Assembly: GCA_022009855.1 (NCBI GenBank)
Contig: CP091727.1
Coordinates: forward strand, 682,001 to 746,000
Source: Lentisphaeria bacterium
GTDB lineage: Bacteria; Verrucomicrobiota; Lentisphaeria; Victivallales; Victivallaceae
Length of the DNA stretch: 64,000 bases
Reading direction: 5' to 3'
Shown here: piece by piece, positions 49,932-60,655 of the stretch
Layout: each line of letters opens with the position of its first letter
How positions within the stretch are numbered: the first letter of the stretch is position 1
Position numbers and translations under genes: made by a program
The notes under the pieces: generated by a model
What the model saw: only the letters and a program-made list of their open reading frames with translations
Databases searched by the model: none
What the model was told of the DNA's origin: nothing

Positions 49932-50905
49932 ATGAATATCGAAAGCCGATTTTACTTTGAAAAGGGGTTGACGCTTCATACGGCCTGCGCCGGAGACGAG
50001 GTGAAAAATCTGCGCTATTTGCAGAATCTCTTCGGCGTCAGGCTGGTTGCGCGCGATAACTGGGTCGAGATCCACGGCGAGAGGGAAGCGGTCGAACGGG
50101 TTGAGGCGCTGCTGGCGGAACTGGCGCACTTCTACGAACTGCGGTCGCGCCAGATCGAGGCGCGCGATTTTGAATTTCTCTGCCGTTCGTTCCGCGACCG
50201 CCGCGAAGGAGATCTGCACGAATTGTGGAATGAACGCATTGCGGTCAGTCCGAAAAAGCGCGAGGTGCTGCCCCGTTCCCGACGCCAGCTGGAATATGTC
50301 CGGCAGATGCGCTCGCGCGACATGGTGTTCGGCGTCGGGCCGGCGGGGACCGGAAAGACCTATCTTGCGATGGCGATGGCGGTTTCGGAGTTTCTCAAGG
50401 GAACGTCAGCCGGATCATTCTGACCCGGCCAGCCCGGGAATCCGGTGAAAATCTCGGATTTCTTCCCGGCAGTCTCGAAGAGAAGATCATGCCTTACCTG
50501 CGTCCGCTTTATGATGCACTCTACGATATGATGCAGTTCGACGAGGTTTCGGCGCTGCTGGAGCGCAACATCATCGAGGTGGCGCCGCTGGCCTTCATGC
50601 GCGGGCGGACCCTCAACAACGCGTTCATCATCCTCGACGAGGCGCAGAATACGACTGTCGAGCAAATGTTGATGTTTCTGACCCGGATGGGCTTTAATTC
50701 AAGGTGCGTAATCACCGGCGATCCTTCGCAGTCGGATCTCGGGCCGAAGGAGGGTTCCGGTCTGCGGCACGCCATTTCCCATCTGCGCGGAATTCCGGAG
50801 ATCGGATTCACCTTCTTCGAGACCGGCGACGTGGTCCGCCACGCCCTGCTGGAAAAAATCATCCGGGCGTATCAATCCGATCCGGCGACAGATCAGAAGG
50901 AGTAA
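49932..50905 (+). CDS. phoH: PhoH-family ATPase (frameshifted)
   Basis: About 324 residues. An N-terminal KH-like part (GVRLVARDNWVEIHGEREAV) precedes the ATPase core: Walker A FGVGPAGTGKTYLAMAMAV, LTRPARESGENLGFLPGSLE, Walker B-like NAFIILDEAQNTT, and the sensor TRMGFNSRCVITGDPSQSDL. The frame changes near 50400, just after Walker A. PhoH/YbeZ acts with YbeY in RNA metabolism, and ybeY lies two genes downstream. The order phoH-pgpH-ybeY is common in bacteria. Confidence 0.94.
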
Positions 50906-50908
50906 GCG

Positions 50909-53304
50909 ATGTTCAACCGGCTTCGCATCATGTTTGAACGCTATCAGGCGCGGCGTGAACTTCGCCGGAAGGGGATCATCAACCCGCGCCGGCTCGTGGA
51001 CTGGGACTCCTTCGCAAATACGATCGACCGTTCCCCGGCTCCCGCGGTCTTCATTCTGGTGATGGTCTGGGTGGTAAGTTCGGTGCTGATGACGCTCTCC
51101 GCGCTGCAGCAGAACATCGATCCCGGCTGGGTGATCGGCCAGGAGGCGACCCGGACTCTTCACTCCTCCTGCGATTTCAATTACGTCGATCAGGAGGAGC
51201 TTGACCGCTCCCGCATGGCGGCGATGGAACGGCAACCGGAATTCTTCCGGGTGAATTCGACCCGCTCCGATGCGATCGTGCGCAACTTCACGGAGTTCTT
51301 CAAAGCGGTCGAACAACGGCTCCGGCTCGAGCATGACAAGAAGAAATATACGCCGAACGCCGCGTCGCTTCCCTCCCGGCTGGCGGCGGGACTTCCCCTG
51401 CCGCTGCTGGAGGAGCTGGGGAAATTCTGCCAGCTTCAGGAGCGATTCGGCAACTTCGAAAACCGGTTGCGGATGATCCTGCGTCAGGGGGTTATCGGCG
51501 CGGACGACAAGGCGGCGCGCAACGTCGGCCAGCGGATCCGGGTCATCACCGTCGGCGACCGGAGGCTTCAGGAGCGCGCAGTCACGGATCTCTGGGACAA
51601 CACCTCCGCCGCGACCGAACTTGCGGAAAATATCTTTCCCGCCGAACAGGGAGCCGTTCCGGAAGCGATGCGCGCGGAATTCATCCGGACCGCAGCCGAA
51701 CTGATCGGCAAGACCGGCGACCTCGATTTCGACGAAGCGGTTACCCGGACCGTCCGGGAGGAGGCCGCCGCCGCGGTTCCCGCGGTACCGCGCAACATCG
51801 CCAGGGGGATCTGCTCATCAGCAAGGGCGACATCGTCACACCCGCCGTCAAGAGTCTGCTCCAGATCCACCGGGAGGAAGAGCAGAAGAGCGTGACCATC
51901 GACATCGGCATCGCGCTTCTGACCCACAACATGATCTGGAGTCTGGTGCTCATCATCTTCGCCGCGTTCTACCTTTACAATCTCCACCCGGATGTGGTGC
52001 GGGCCAACAAGCGGATCTCACTGATCGGCCTGGTGGTAATTGTCTCGCTGGTGGTCAATTTCGGTGCGATTCTCTCCTACAACATGGGGGTGAGCGCCAG
52101 CCGGGACCTCAGCAGCGCGCTGGTGGTCAACGCGATTCCGATCGCGCTCGGCTCGGTGCTTCTGGCGGTGATTTTCGGCTACCGGGTGGCGCTGTGCGTC
52201 GGGTTCTTCATCGCCTCGATGACCGCAATGATGGTGGTGCCGGAACGGGCGTTCGATCTCGCACTCAAGGGGATGGTGATCTCATCGCTCGCCGGGCTGG
52301 CGGTCCGTTCCGCGACCGACTACCGCTCCTACTTTCTGCGGATCGTCGCGACGGTGTTTCCGCTGACCTTCATCCTCAACTTCAATCTGCTGCTCGGCGA
52401 GAACACCGATTTTCTTCACCAGCTCGGCGGAGCCGCTTCGCTGGCGCTCGGCAACGCCTTTCTGACCGCCATTCTCGCACTGGTGCTGACCTTTCTCTTT
52501 GAAATCGTTTTCAACGTGAGCACCAACATGGCGCTGATGGTGCTCTGCGACTACAACCATCCTCTGCTGGAACGACTGAAGCGGGAGGCACCCGGCACCT
52601 TCTTCCACAGCCTGATGGTCGCCACGCTGGTCGAAGACGCCGCCCGGGCAATTGGCGCCAATCCGCTCAAGGCGAAGGCGGGCGCGCTCTTCCACGACAT
52701 CGGCAAGCTCTCAATGCCGCAGTATTTCACCGAGAACAATCTGGACAGTGCCAACCAGCACCTGACGTTGAATCCGCAGATGAGCAGCATCATCATCCGG
52801 GATCATGTCAAGGAAGGACTGGCATTGGCAAGGGAGTACCGGATGTGCCGGACGGTGCGCGACGCCATCGAACAGCACCACGGCAACGATCTCGTCCACT
52901 ACTTCTACGCCAAGGCGCTCTCCGACAAGCGGCGGGAAAACAGCAGCGCCCCGGTGCTCGAATCTCAATTCCGCTACAGCGGCCGGCCGCCGCAGGACAA
53001 GGAGATGGCGATCATCAGCCTCGCAGACGCCTGCGAAGCCGCCAGCCGTTCGCTGGACAAGCCCTCCGCCGCAAAGATTGAATCGGTGGTCAACGGCATC
53101 TTTCAGAAGCGTTTCGAAGACGGGCAGCTCAACCAAGCGAACATCACGCTCGCCGAACTCGACAAGGTCCGGCAGAGTTTCATCAACACGCTGATCAGCA
53201 TGAAACACGGCAGAATCGCCTATCAGCGGGAACCGGGAGAGGGAGATGAAGAACCTGCAGTTCTCATGGGAAACCAGGCGCTACCGCCGGCCGAATCGAA
53301 ATGA
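50909..53304 (+). CDS. 7TM-HD cyclic-di-AMP phosphodiesterase PgpH-type (frameshifted)
   Basis: About 798 residues. One N-terminal membrane helix (APAVFILVMVWVVSSVLMTL) is followed by a ~270-residue extracytoplasmic 7TMR-HDED domain. Seven membrane helices lie around 51930-52520 (for example MIWSLVLIIFAAFYLYN, ISLIGLVVIVSLVVNFGAI). The cytoplasmic HD domain shows GTFFHSLMVATLVEDAA, KAGALFHDIGKLSMPQYF, IIRDHVKEGLALAREYRM and AIEQHHGNDLVHYFYAKA. A G5 run near 51806 shifts the frame before the membrane part. It hydrolyses c-di-AMP. The 3' end overlaps ybeY by 59 bases. Confidence 0.92.
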
Positions 53305-53728
53305 ACTTCTCCGCCTCGCCCGCCGCGCCGCCGACCTCGCCGGACTCACGGATGAGTTCGACTGGGATCTGGGAATCCGTTTCGTGGGCGACCGCTCGAT
53401 GGCGCGGCTGAACGCGGAGTTCGTCGGCCACGAGGGAACGACTGACGTCATCACCTTCAGCTATTTCGACGATCCGGCCGGACTTTTTCCGGGGGATCCG
53501 GCGGTCGAACTCATCATCTGCCTCGACGCCGCCCGGAGAGAAGGGGAAAAACGGCCGGATTCCTCCTACGCCCGCGAGCTGACGCTCTATCTGGTCCACG
53601 GTCTGCTTCACTCCGCGGGGGAAGATGATCTCTCCCCGGCCCCCGGCGCAGAATGCGCCGCCGGGGAGCGGGAAGTACTTTCCGCCCTGTCGGCAGAGTT
53701 CGACTTCTCCACCGTTTTTCCGGCATGA
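53246..53728 (+). CDS. ybeY: Endoribonuclease YbeY
   Basis: Intact, 160 residues. Family blocks: RFVGDRSMARLNAEFVGHEG, TTDVITFSYFDDP and the zinc motif ELTLYLVHGLLHSAGEDDL. The usual motif is HGxLHxxGxDH; here the third ligand position is Asp (EDD), not His. The start lies inside pgpH, so translation is coupled. YbeY takes part in rRNA maturation and ribosome quality control together with PhoH-type proteins. Whether Asp still holds zinc is unknown. Confidence 0.92.
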   Translation: MKNLQFSWETRRYRRPNRNELLRLARRAADLAGLTDEFDWDLGIRFVGDRSMARLNAEFVGHEGTTDVITFSYFDDPAGLFPGDPAVELIICLDAARREGEKRPDSSYARELTLYLVHGLLHSAGEDDLSPAPGAECAAGEREVLSALSAEFDFSTVFPA

Positions 53729-53772
53729 AAAACCCCCGCGGTTCCGGGGAGCCGGAAGATCGCGGGGGTTTT
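53728..53772. terminator. Bidirectional terminator
   Basis: AAAAACCCCCGCG … CGCGGGGGTTTT, a 12-bp stem with A and T tracts on both sides, between convergent genes ybeY and the Gfo/Idh oxidoreductase. The loop contains a smaller CCGGGG-type stem. Confidence 0.88.
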
Positions 53773-53789
53773 GCATCGGCGACGGACAA

Positions 53790-54924
53790 CTACTCTCCGA
53801 GCGCTTTCCAGACCGGTTCCAGATCGACGATTTCGCCGTTGCGTGCCGCCTGGTCGAGCGCCAACGCAAAAACGGCGCTGCGAAGTCCTTCTGCACCGCT
53901 GCACTTCGGCGGGACCCCCGGGACATCGTTTCGTAAAGCTCCTTCATGATGTAACTGTCGCCGCCGCCGTGACCGTCGCCGGAGAAGTTCAGCTCGGTCA
54001 CACCTTCGTCGCCAAGTCGACGGTAACGGATGATGTTGCTGTAAAGATTCAGCTTCATGGTCCCTTCCGCGCAGGCGAAAGACAGCCGGCGCTCCGGAAT
54101 GGCGTTGCTCATCGTCGCGGTGAACGTGACCCGGATTCGGTTGCGGAATTCCGCAATGGAGACCTGATTGTCCATCAGGTCGGTGTCGTCGGTGAACGGC
54201 GTCGCCTGTGCGTGCGGATCCCACCAGCTCTTGAAGGTCTTTTCGCCGTACTTCTCCATCAGACGGTTGTTCTCCGGTTTGAAGAAATCGCGTCCGCCGA
54301 ACGAGGCGACCCGGGAAGGCAGCGAGCCGCAGAACCAGTTGATGAGATCCAGATCGTGACAGCATTTTTCAAGGATGTGCGGTCCGGCGAATTTTGTCAG
54401 CCGCCGCCAGTTGCACATGATGTAGCCGCCGTGGTCCGGGGCGATGTTCTCGTTGCCCTCGATCAGGAGAAGCCGCCCGAACATGCCGGAATCCAGCAGC
54501 TCCTTCGCCCTGCGGTAAATCGGCGCGTAGCGCAGGACGAATCCGGTGGCAAACACCCGGCCGCTCCTCCTCTGCGCCTCGGAGATCTCCTTGCAGGCAT
54601 CGATGGTGGTGGCCAGCGGTTTTTCAGCAAAGACATCCTTTCCGGCGGCGAAGGCGGCGAGGATGTGATCCCGGTGGCAGGAGTTCGGGGAAAACACCAT
54701 CACCCAGTCGACGCCGGGAGCATGAATCGCCTCTTCCGCCGACGAGGCCGCCAGCGCATCGGAACTCCCCAGATTTTGCGCAACGTCTCGTCGAGCAGCG
54801 TCCGGTCCGGATCGAAGGCGGAAACCACCCGGACCGCCCCACCGGAATCACGCAACAGATTTTTGACCACGTAACGTGCACGGTTTCCCGCTCCGAGCAC
54901 CGCAACGCCGAATCTCTTTTCCAT
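53790..54924 (-). CDS. Gfo/Idh/MocA-family oxidoreductase (frameshifted)
   Basis: The start MEKRFGVAVLGAGNRARYVV at 54924 follows AAGGAGAG. The Rossmann GxGxxxR motif is visible, then VMVFSPNSCHRDHILAAFAA, the conserved AGKDVFAEKPLATTIDACKE (EKP motif), and the substrate-domain His/Asp in EKCCHDLDLINWFCG. About 377 residues. Frame changes lie near 54770 and at a C5 run near 53915. These enzymes oxidise or reduce sugars and inositols with NAD(P). The divergent AraC regulator next door probably controls it. Confidence 0.88.
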
Positions 54925-54997
54925 GATCCACTCTCCTTCATCTATTGATAAAATCGGATCGCTGTGATATAGTATACTGCAAATAAAACATTCCGAA

Positions 54998-55883
54998 ATG
55001 GATAAAAACCGCATGGCTGATGACAAAAAAATTGAATTCGACTACAGCTCCCCCGATCTGGTGATTCACCGGATCGTCAGTCGGATGCCGGAACTGCACC
55101 GCAGTTACGGGTTCTGGATCATCAACGCATCCGTCGGCTGCAGCTCCCCCCGTGGGAGGGTTCCGGCAGTGCCGCGAGCGGAAATTCGAATTCTATTCCC
55201 TCTCCCATCTCTACGACGGCGAAGGAGAGTTCTGGCGCCCGGGCGAACGGGAGCGCAGACTTCACCCGGGCGAAGCGGTGCTGATCGCCCCCGGGGACCT
55301 TCACCGCTACGGCGGGAGCGACAACGCCCCTTACATCGAGGATTCGATCCGTTTCACCGGTCCGGTGGCGGACCTGCTGCACCGAACCGGGATCCTCAGG
55401 ACCGGCGTGTACGAATTCGGTCCACTGCGGCGAATTCCCGCGCTGGCGGAACTGATCGCCGACCCCTCCTCCGCCGCCCAGATCAAGGCGAATATTCTGT
55501 TGCAGCAGCTGCTGACCGACCTCTATTTCGAACATCGGCGGCATGAGGAGAGTTCGCCGATCGGCGAGGTGATCGCGCTCATCAAGGCTCGGCCGGAAAA
55601 GTGGTGGACCGTCGCGGAACTCGCCGAACTGTGCAATCTCAGTCAGGATCAGTTCCGGCGCAACTTCCTGCACCACACCGGCATGCTGCCGAAGAGCTAT
55701 CTGGAGGAGCTCAAGCTGCGCCAGTCCGCCGAACTTCTCTTCTCCACCCGCGGGACAGTGGCGGAAATCGCCGCACGCTGCGGCTATGTCGATCCCTATC
55801 ATTTCAGCCGACGCTTCAAGCGGCTGTTCGGGGTCTCTCCCGAACGTTACCGGCGGGACTCCAACCTCTTCCGCCTGCGGTAA
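54998..55883 (+). CDS. AraC-family regulator with cupin domain (frameshifted)
   Basis: The N-terminus is MDKNRMADDKKIEFDYSS (ATG 54998 or 55013). A C6 run near 55147 shifts the frame. The cupin sensor then reads FEFYSLSHLYDGEGEFWRPG and PGEAVLIAPGDLHRYGGSD. The DNA-binding domain has WTVAELAELCNLSQDQFRRN and VAEIAARCGYVDPYHFSRRF, ending GVSPERYRRD. The gene is divergent from the oxidoreductase; the 73-base gap holds TATAGTATACT, a likely -10 box. It probably activates the oxidoreductase gene on binding a sugar. Confidence 0.87.
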
Positions 55884-55980
55884 GATCCGGACACCTCCCC
55901 GGGCATAAGAGCCGTTTTTCCCCGACCGGATTGAAATTCCCCCGCCGGGGGATTATATTATATGACCGCGGCGGAGCAGA

Positions 55981-56503
55981 ATGTTCCCCCGGGAAACGAC
56001 GGAAATGGTTCGGAAAATGTCATCGAATCCGATTCAGGAAAAAGCGGAACGGGCGCGAAATCTTTTTTCTGGAAGGCGCCAACTGCGCCCAGGCGGTGCT
56101 CGGGGCATTCTGCGAAGAGTGCGGCCTGGAGCAAAAAGCGGCGTTTCGGCTCGCCTCCGGCTTCGGCGGAGGAGTTTCGCGACTGCGCGAGATGTGCGGC
56201 GCGGTCTCCGGCATGATTCTGGCGGAAAATCTGATGCACGGGTACTCCGACCTCTCCGACAAAGCGGCCAAAGACGCACATTACCGGAGAATCCGCGCAC
56301 TCGCGGAAGCGTTCCGGCGAGAAGCCGGTTCGATCATCTGCCGGGAACTGCTGGGACTCGCACCGCATCAGAGCGACGACCCTGTCTCGGAAGCGCGCAC
56401 CCGGGAGTATTACCGGAAACGCCCCTGCGCCGATCTGGTCGCGCTCGCCGCCGGCATCCTCGCGGAATTCGAGGAGAAAAACAGCGAACAACCGTCCCCA
56501 TGA
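55981..56503 (+). CDS. C_GCAxxG_C_C-family (split-soret-like) redox protein (frameshifted)
   Basis: About 174 residues. GGAG lies 6 bases before ATG 55981. After EKAERARNLF a T6 run near 56066 shifts the frame into LEGANCAQAVLGAFCEECGL. Further Cys follow in GFGGGVSRLREMCGAVSGMI, GSIICRELLG and RPCADLVALAAG. The spacing Cys…GCA-like…Cys…Cys matches the C_GCAxxG_C_C family, small proteins suspected of binding a redox cofactor or metal. No enzyme activity is established for the family. It lies 30 bases before pepT. Confidence 0.75.
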
Positions 56504-56533
56504 AACGTGAGGACGACGGGAGGAACCCATCTC

Positions 56534-57775
56534 ATGCGTACCGTTCTCGAACGTTTTCTTGACTACGTCGGATTCGACACCCGGTCCGACGACGCCACCG
56601 GGCGCCACCCCTCCACCCCCGGCCAGTTCGAACTGGCGCGCCATCTCGCCGCCGAACTCGAAACCATCGGGGCCGACGAGGTCCACGTTTCGGAACACGC
56701 CTGCGTCACCGCCCGTCTGCCGGCGACGCCGGGGCTGGAACAGGTTCCTCCGCTCGGATTTCTCGCTCATCTGGATACCTCCGACGCCGCGAGCGGGCGG
56801 AACGTTCATCCGCAGATCGTCCAATATTCCGGCGGCGTCATTCCGCTCGGGACAAGCGATCTGACGCTCGATCCGGAACTCTTCCCCGTCCTCCACCGCC
56901 TGAAGGGGCACACGCTGGTCACCACCGACGGCACCACGCTGCTGGGCGCCGACGACAAGGCAGGCATCGCGGAAATCATGACGGCTGCGGAGACGATCCT
57001 CACCCGAAATCTGCCGCACGGAACCATCTGCATCGGCTTCACTCCCGATGAAGAGATCGGCGAAGGCACGCTCTGCTTCGACGTTGAGGAATTCGGCGCG
57101 GCGTACGCCTTCACGCTGGACGGCGGCGCCGCAGGCGAGATCGAATACCGGAACTTCAACGCGGCGGAAGCGGAGGTAAAATTCCGCGGCGTCAACGTCC
57201 ACCCCGGTTCGGCCAAGGGGATCATGATCAATGCCCAGAAGCTCGCCTTCACATTCGACGCCCAGCTTCCGCCCGGCGAGACACCGGAGAAAACCGAGGG
57301 GCTCGAGGGCTTCTACCATCTGGCCCGCACCGCCGGAACCGTCGGTGAAGCTCAGTTGACCTACCTCCTCCGGGACCATGACGGCGAACGGTTCGCCGCA
57401 CGCAAGGCGAAGCTTCAGGAGATCACCGACCGCATGAACCGGAAGTACGGCGCCGGAACCGTCAACCTTTCCTGCCGCGACCAGTACCGCAACATGGCGG
57501 AGGTGATCGATCGTCATCCGCACCTGCTGGAACTTGCCCGCCGGGCGGTCCGGGAAGCGGGATTGCTGGTCGCGGAACCGCCGATCCGCGGCGGCACCGA
57601 CGGCGCATTGCTCTCGTTCCGCAATCTCCCCTGCCCCAACCTCGGCACCGGCGGGTACAACTTCCACGGGGAGCAGGAATTTGCCTCGGTTCAGGAGATG
57701 GAGGCGCAGGTCCGGGTGATCCTCAACCTCGTCGACGGATTCCGGCGGGAGCCGCCGCGGCCGCAGCCATTTTGA
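56534..57775 (+). CDS. pepT: Peptidase T (tripeptidase)
   Basis: Intact, 413 residues; GGGAGG precedes ATG 56534. M20B family metal sites: PLGFLAHLDTSDAASG (His/Asp), TTLLGADDKAGIAEIM (bridging Asp), IGFTPDEEIGEG (catalytic Glu and ligand Glu), TLDGGAAGEIEYRNFNAAEA, and the final His in GTGGYNFHGEQEFASVQEM. It removes N-terminal residues from tripeptides in the cytoplasm using two zinc ions. It is one of the few long genes here with no frameshift. Confidence 0.95.
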   Translation: MRTVLERFLDYVGFDTRSDDATGRHPSTPGQFELARHLAAELETIGADEVHVSEHACVTARLPATPGLEQVPPLGFLAHLDTSDAASGRNVHPQIVQYSGGVIPLGTSDLTLDPELFPVLHRLKGHTLVTTDGTTLLGADDKAGIAEIMTAAETILTRNLPHGTICIGFTPDEEIGEGTLCFDVEEFGAAYAFTLDGGAAGEIEYRNFNAAEAEVKFRGVNVHPGSAKGIMINAQKLAFTFDAQLPPGETPEKTEGLEGFYHLARTAGTVGEAQLTYLLRDHDGERFAARKAKLQEITDRMNRKYGAGTVNLSCRDQYRNMAEVIDRHPHLLELARRAVREAGLLVAEPPIRGGTDGALLSFRNLPCPNLGTGGYNFHGEQEFASVQEMEAQVRVILNLVDGFRREPPRPQPF

Positions 57776-57796
57776 CGCCGTGGCGGAGAAGCTCCC

Positions 57797-59555
57797 TCAC
57801 TGCCTCGGGACCTCCACCTGCTCGACCTCCATCACGCAGGGATAGTCGCCGGAACCGGCCGAATAAAGCTTCCCGATAAACCGGCACTCCCCGGCGGCGG
57901 AGAACTCTTCAAGCCGGGATTTCATCTCCGGAGGCAGAGCCGCCTGGATCGACGCTTCGACGCCTCCCGGCGACACCAGTCGCACCTGAAGATACTCTCC
58001 CGGCTTGAGATTCGGAAAGACCACCCGTTCCGCATCCCCTCCGGCCGGGGCAATCCGCGCGGAAAGGATCGCGTTCTTGCCGTCGAAACGGCGACCGGAA
58101 TCCCGCTGGAGCATCTCAAACTTCACCGCGGCATAACGATCCGGCATCAGCGGTTCGAGCAGCAGCAGCCCGGCGATGCCGATCACACCGCCGACTACCG
58201 TGGAAAGCAGTCCGATCTTCAGCCAGTAGAAGAAGGTGATGTTGACGCCGGAACGCTTCTCCAGCATACCGAGCGCGACGATGTTCGCCGTGCTGCCGAT
58301 CATCGTGATGTTGCCGCCGAAGCAGGCGCCGAGCAGCAGAGCCCACCAGAGCGGCAGATCCTTGACGCTGGAGGAGAGCTGTTCGATCACCGGGCAGAAG
58401 GCGGCGACGAAGATCACGTTGTCGATGAAGGCCGATCCGACCGCGGAGACGGAGAAGATGAAGGGAACCAGCGCGGTGATTTCGGTGCCGCAGACGCCGG
58501 AGAAGTACTTCGCCATCACCCGGTCGACATGGGTGTACTCCAGCGTCCCGGCCACGGCGAAGAGAAGCATGAAGAAGAGGAGGGTCCACCAGTCCACCTC
58601 CTGCTCGATGTAGTAACGCGCCCGGTTCTGGCGGAGAATCATCACCACGCCGGCGCAGATCAGCGGAGTAATCAACAGGACACTGTTTTTTTGCCAGCCC
58701 GAAGAAACTCTCCAGCGGGTGGTGCGAGGCGATCGCAAGAATCGTCAGCGTAATCAGCAGCAGTCCCGGCTTGTAGGGGACATCCACCACCGGCGCGAGC
58801 GAAAGTCCCTGCTCCAGCCGGTTCTTAAGCCGCACATCAAACTCCCGCAACTGACGGCGGAAGCAGAAGAGCATCAGCGCAACTGTGGCGAAAAGCACCA
58901 CCAGCATCAACGGGAACGACCAGATCATGAAATCGCCGAAGGTGAGTCCGCCCTTGTTGCCGATGTAGATGCCGACCGGATTGCCCATCATGGTCCCCGC
59001 GCTGCCGACGTTGGTGGCGAGCACCGCAATCAGAATGTAGGGGGTCGGATTGAGCTTCAAACGGTCGCACACCTGAAAGATCAGCGTCGAGACGAAGATG
59101 ATCGAGGTGACCTCATCCACCGCGCAGGCGAGCAGTGCCGAAGCGATGGCGGTGACGGCGGTGAATTTCCGCCCGGTCAGATGCGGCATCGAAACGATCA
59201 GCTGAACGATCCAGGTGAAGAAGCCGAGATCGCGCAGCGCGCCGACGATCACCATCATGCCGACAAGAAAGAGAATCACCTCCAGCGACGACGACGAGAC
59301 GAACTGCGGAATGTTCAGCGAATTGGTGAAGATCAGCACCGCCAGTCCGAGAAAGGCGATGGCGAGCCGGAATCCCCAGAAAAAGAGCGTGCCGAAAATG
59401 ATGGCGACGAAGACGGCGCAGGCGGTCGCCTGGTGGGCCTCGAGCACGGTGGAGGCGCCGCCGATGCCGACCAGCAGAGCCGCTCCGATCAGAACAGCGA
59501 ACCGGACGAGCATCGCCCGGGGAGAAAGCACGGTGGAAGCGGATTCTTCATGCAT
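57797..59555 (-). CDS. NhaD/ArsB-type ion transporter with C-terminal soluble extension (frameshifted)
   Basis: AGGAGG precedes ATG 59555. There are 11-12 membrane helices of the ion-transporter superfamily. Characteristic loops are ALLACAVDEVTSIIFVSTLI and AVLATNVGSAGTMMGNPVGI in the first half, and SAVGSAFIDNVIFVAAFCPV with GACFGGNITMIGSTANIVAL in the second. A T7 run near 58690 shifts the frame between the halves. The last ~100 residues (ILSARIAPAGGDAERVVFPN…) are a soluble domain. An Na+/H+ antiporter or anion carrier role is likely. It follows the EIIA-CBS gene by 18 bases. Confidence 0.83.
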
Positions 59556-59573
59556 GTGACAGATCCTCCTGAA

Positions 59574-60492
59574 TTATTCCCAGAACAGTTTTGCACAGAA
59601 CTCCTTGAGCTCCACTACGCCGGCGAGCTTCCCCCGGCCCGGTGATGATCAGCTTGTGAACCTGATGGACCAGGAAGAGCTTCGCGAGCTGCACCGCGGG
59701 CACTTCACGATCCACGGTGACGAACTCTTCGCGCATGATGTCGGCGACCCGGGTGTCGTCGGAACTCTTGAGCATGTCCGCAAACGGCTGGAACCGGTAG
59801 ATCGGAGTCAGGTCCTCCATCCAGAGCAGATGCTCCGGCAGACTGAATTTGAGCAGATCGGTCAGCGAAACCACGCCGCGCAGGTCGCCGGTGCGGTCGA
59901 TGACCACCAGTTCATCGATGCCGCTGGTGGCAAAGGTGCGGATCGCCGTCTGAAGCGTGTCGTTCTCATAGACGGTCACCACATTTCCGCGCATCACGTC
60001 GGCGGCCTTGAGGTAGGTCGGCATCGTGTGCTCGCTGCCGGAGAAACAGCCGATCACCTCGGCGGGAGTCTTCATCGCGGCGACGCGGTCCACCACCCCT
60101 TCTCCGCCGAAATCACCGGCCAGTGCGGCGAGCAGCTGCATGTGCAGATTGGGTTCATCGACCGGTGTCAGCAGCAGGATGGTGACTTTGACCGGCCCCA
60201 TCTCCGACGCGAAATCCACCCCCTCCGGACTGCACGCCATCGCAACCAGCGGTGCGGAAAGGTCGGGAATGCGCGCGTGCGGCACGGCGAGACCGGGAGC
60301 GATGACCGTGGGGAAGAGCTCCTCCCGCTCCTTGACTTCGCGCGCCGCCAGATCGAGATCCAATCCGGGATGGTGGCGCTTGAGAGTGGAGAGCAGCAGT
60401 CGGAGCAGTTCGTCGCGGTCCGCGCACTTCACGTTGCAGAGAATGTTGTTTGCAGACAGGAAATCGTGGAAATGCTTCTGGGTCTCGGTCAT
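59574..60492 (-). CDS. PTS EIIA-like domain fused to a CBS pair (frameshifted at C-terminus)
   Basis: GGAGGAAGG precedes ATG 60492. Residues ~1-155 are an EIIA type-2 (fructose/nitrogen) domain: VKEREELFPTVIAPGLAVPH, with the phospho-acceptor His in VPHARIPDL. Residues ~165-305 are two CBS motifs: ADVMRGNVVTVYENDTLQTA, GIDELVVIDRTGDLRGVVSL, and VADIMREEFVTVDREVPAVQ. A C5 run near 59635 shifts the frame; the natural end is GPGKLAGVVELKEFCAKLFW, stop at 59574. It probably regulates the transporter downstream by phosphorylation state and adenylate binding, which is inferred from context. Confidence 0.83.
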
Positions 60493-60655
60493 GAATTCCT
60501 TCCTCCCGGCCGTCTGGCGCTTCAGTGTGTTTACCACATCGGACGGGAGTAATATATGCCCGAATTTTCCGGATTACAAATCGTTCTCCTCCCGCGGGGG
60601 CGAAAATCGCGTCCCGCGGGAAACCGTCGGCAGATGCCCTTCCGGCGTTTCCCGG

